A stretch of 64,000 nt of DNA from Microbacterium cremeum (GTDB lineage Bacteria > Actinomycetota > Actinomycetes > Actinomycetales > Microbacteriaceae). Position 1 is the stretch's first letter. Every line of letters begins with the position of its first letter. Positions 63,718-64,000 of this stretch are shown in pieces. Location of the stretch: positions 1,674,001-1,738,000 of the forward strand of contig NZ_CP063812.1 of the NCBI RefSeq assembly GCF_015277855.1. Reading direction: 5' to 3'. Both the position numbers and the translations under genes were made by a program. The notes beneath the pieces were generated by a model, which was given only the letters and a program-made list of their open reading frames with translations, was not told the DNA's origin and searched no databases.

Positions 63718-64000
63718 TCACATCTCGGGGGCGAACGACGACACGATGGAGGCCGCGACCGCCCGCGCACCATCGCTGGTCGGACCCGGCTCGGGCACGA
63801 AGACCGCCTGACGGTAGTACGCCAGTTCGCGGATGGACTCGAGGATGTCGGCGAGGGCCCGGTGGCCGCCGTCCTTGGCCGGCGCGTGGATGTACGCGCG
63901 GGGGTACCAGCGCCGCGAGAGCTCCTTGATGCTCGACACGTCCACGTTGCGGTAGTGCAGCCAGCGGTCGACCCGGGGCATGTACTTCGCGAGGAACATG
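63718..64000 (-). CDS. orn: Oligoribonuclease, C-terminal part (partial)
   Basis: The gene enters from the right edge; the last 94 residues are seen. [28 protein letters not shown] and [21 protein letters not shown] are the conserved C-terminal DEDDh segments of Orn, which degrades two- to five-base RNA fragments. HRALADI contains the catalytic His and final Asp. tRNA-His lies just downstream. Confidence 0.96.
   Translation of the reverse strand, partial: MFLAKYMPRVDRWLHYRNVDVSSIKELSRRWYPRAYIHAPAKDGGHRALADILESIRELAYYRQAVFVPEPGPTSDGARAVAASIVSSFAPEM

Overview
This 64 kb window is chromosomal DNA of a high-GC actinobacterium. The protein families, the near-exclusive use of G or C at third codon positions, and the gene order (rpsP-KH-rimM, lepB-rnhB-DUF2469, yraN-comM-dprA, rpsB-tsf-pyrH-frr-cdsA) point to the Microbacteriaceae, probably Microbacterium or a close relative. 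That assignment is inferred from content only. Many genes carry a -10-like hexamer (TAGACT, TAGGTT and similar) six or seven bases before an ATG or GTG, which is the layout of leaderless actinobacterial transcripts.

Region 1 (1-18949): the ribosome and tRNA-maturation genes rpsP, khpA, rimM, trmD, rplS, lepB and rnhB. Between rimM and trmD, and between trmD and rplS, lies a nitrate-assimilation block: a nitrate reductase fused to a CysJ-like flavoprotein reductase, a NarK transporter, and a tightly overlapping nirB-nirD-cobA-nnaR operon whose last gene is a HemD-like/winged-helix regulator. The narK and nirB promoters share one architecture. A glycogen debranching enzyme (glgX), methionine aminopeptidase (map) and a small membrane protein sit in the same stretch.

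Region 2 (18958-31687): the competence/DNA-processing operon yraN-comM-dprA is split by an 8.54 kb integrated element (20278-28819). The element lies inside comM with a 2-bp GT core, and removing it on paper restores a 507-codon comM exactly in frame. It encodes a large serine integrase, a primase-polymerase/P-loop replication protein, a protein resembling a phage terminase small subunit, a chain of overlapping small ORFs and a fibre-like protein. It has no capsid, portal or large-terminase gene. It also carries a 44/45-bp direct repeat and a promoter/operator with a structured leader. The best hypothesis is a phage satellite or satellite-like integrative element that also switches the comM-dprA operon.

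Region 3 (30782-43311): XerC/D-type recombinase, a secreted M23 protein, rpsB-tsf, pyrH, frr, cdsA, a DivIVA-domain protein, a transglycosylase-like secreted protein, a hydrolase, an AI-2E-family exporter, a large membrane/lipoprotein-like protein and a thioredoxin-TPR protein.

Region 4 (43360-49764): glgB-glgE and a second glgX, giving alpha-glucan synthesis from maltose-1-phosphate plus branching and debranching.

Region 5 (49871-64000): cysteine desulfurase with mnmA (tRNA thiolation), ligA, an acyl-CoA ligase, a four-copy 37-bp tandem repeat just upstream of the gatC promoter, gatCAB, dinB, a GerW-like protein, a P-loop kinase-like protein, the metallopeptidase-clpS-DUF2017 cluster, tRNA-His(GTG) and the 3' part of orn.
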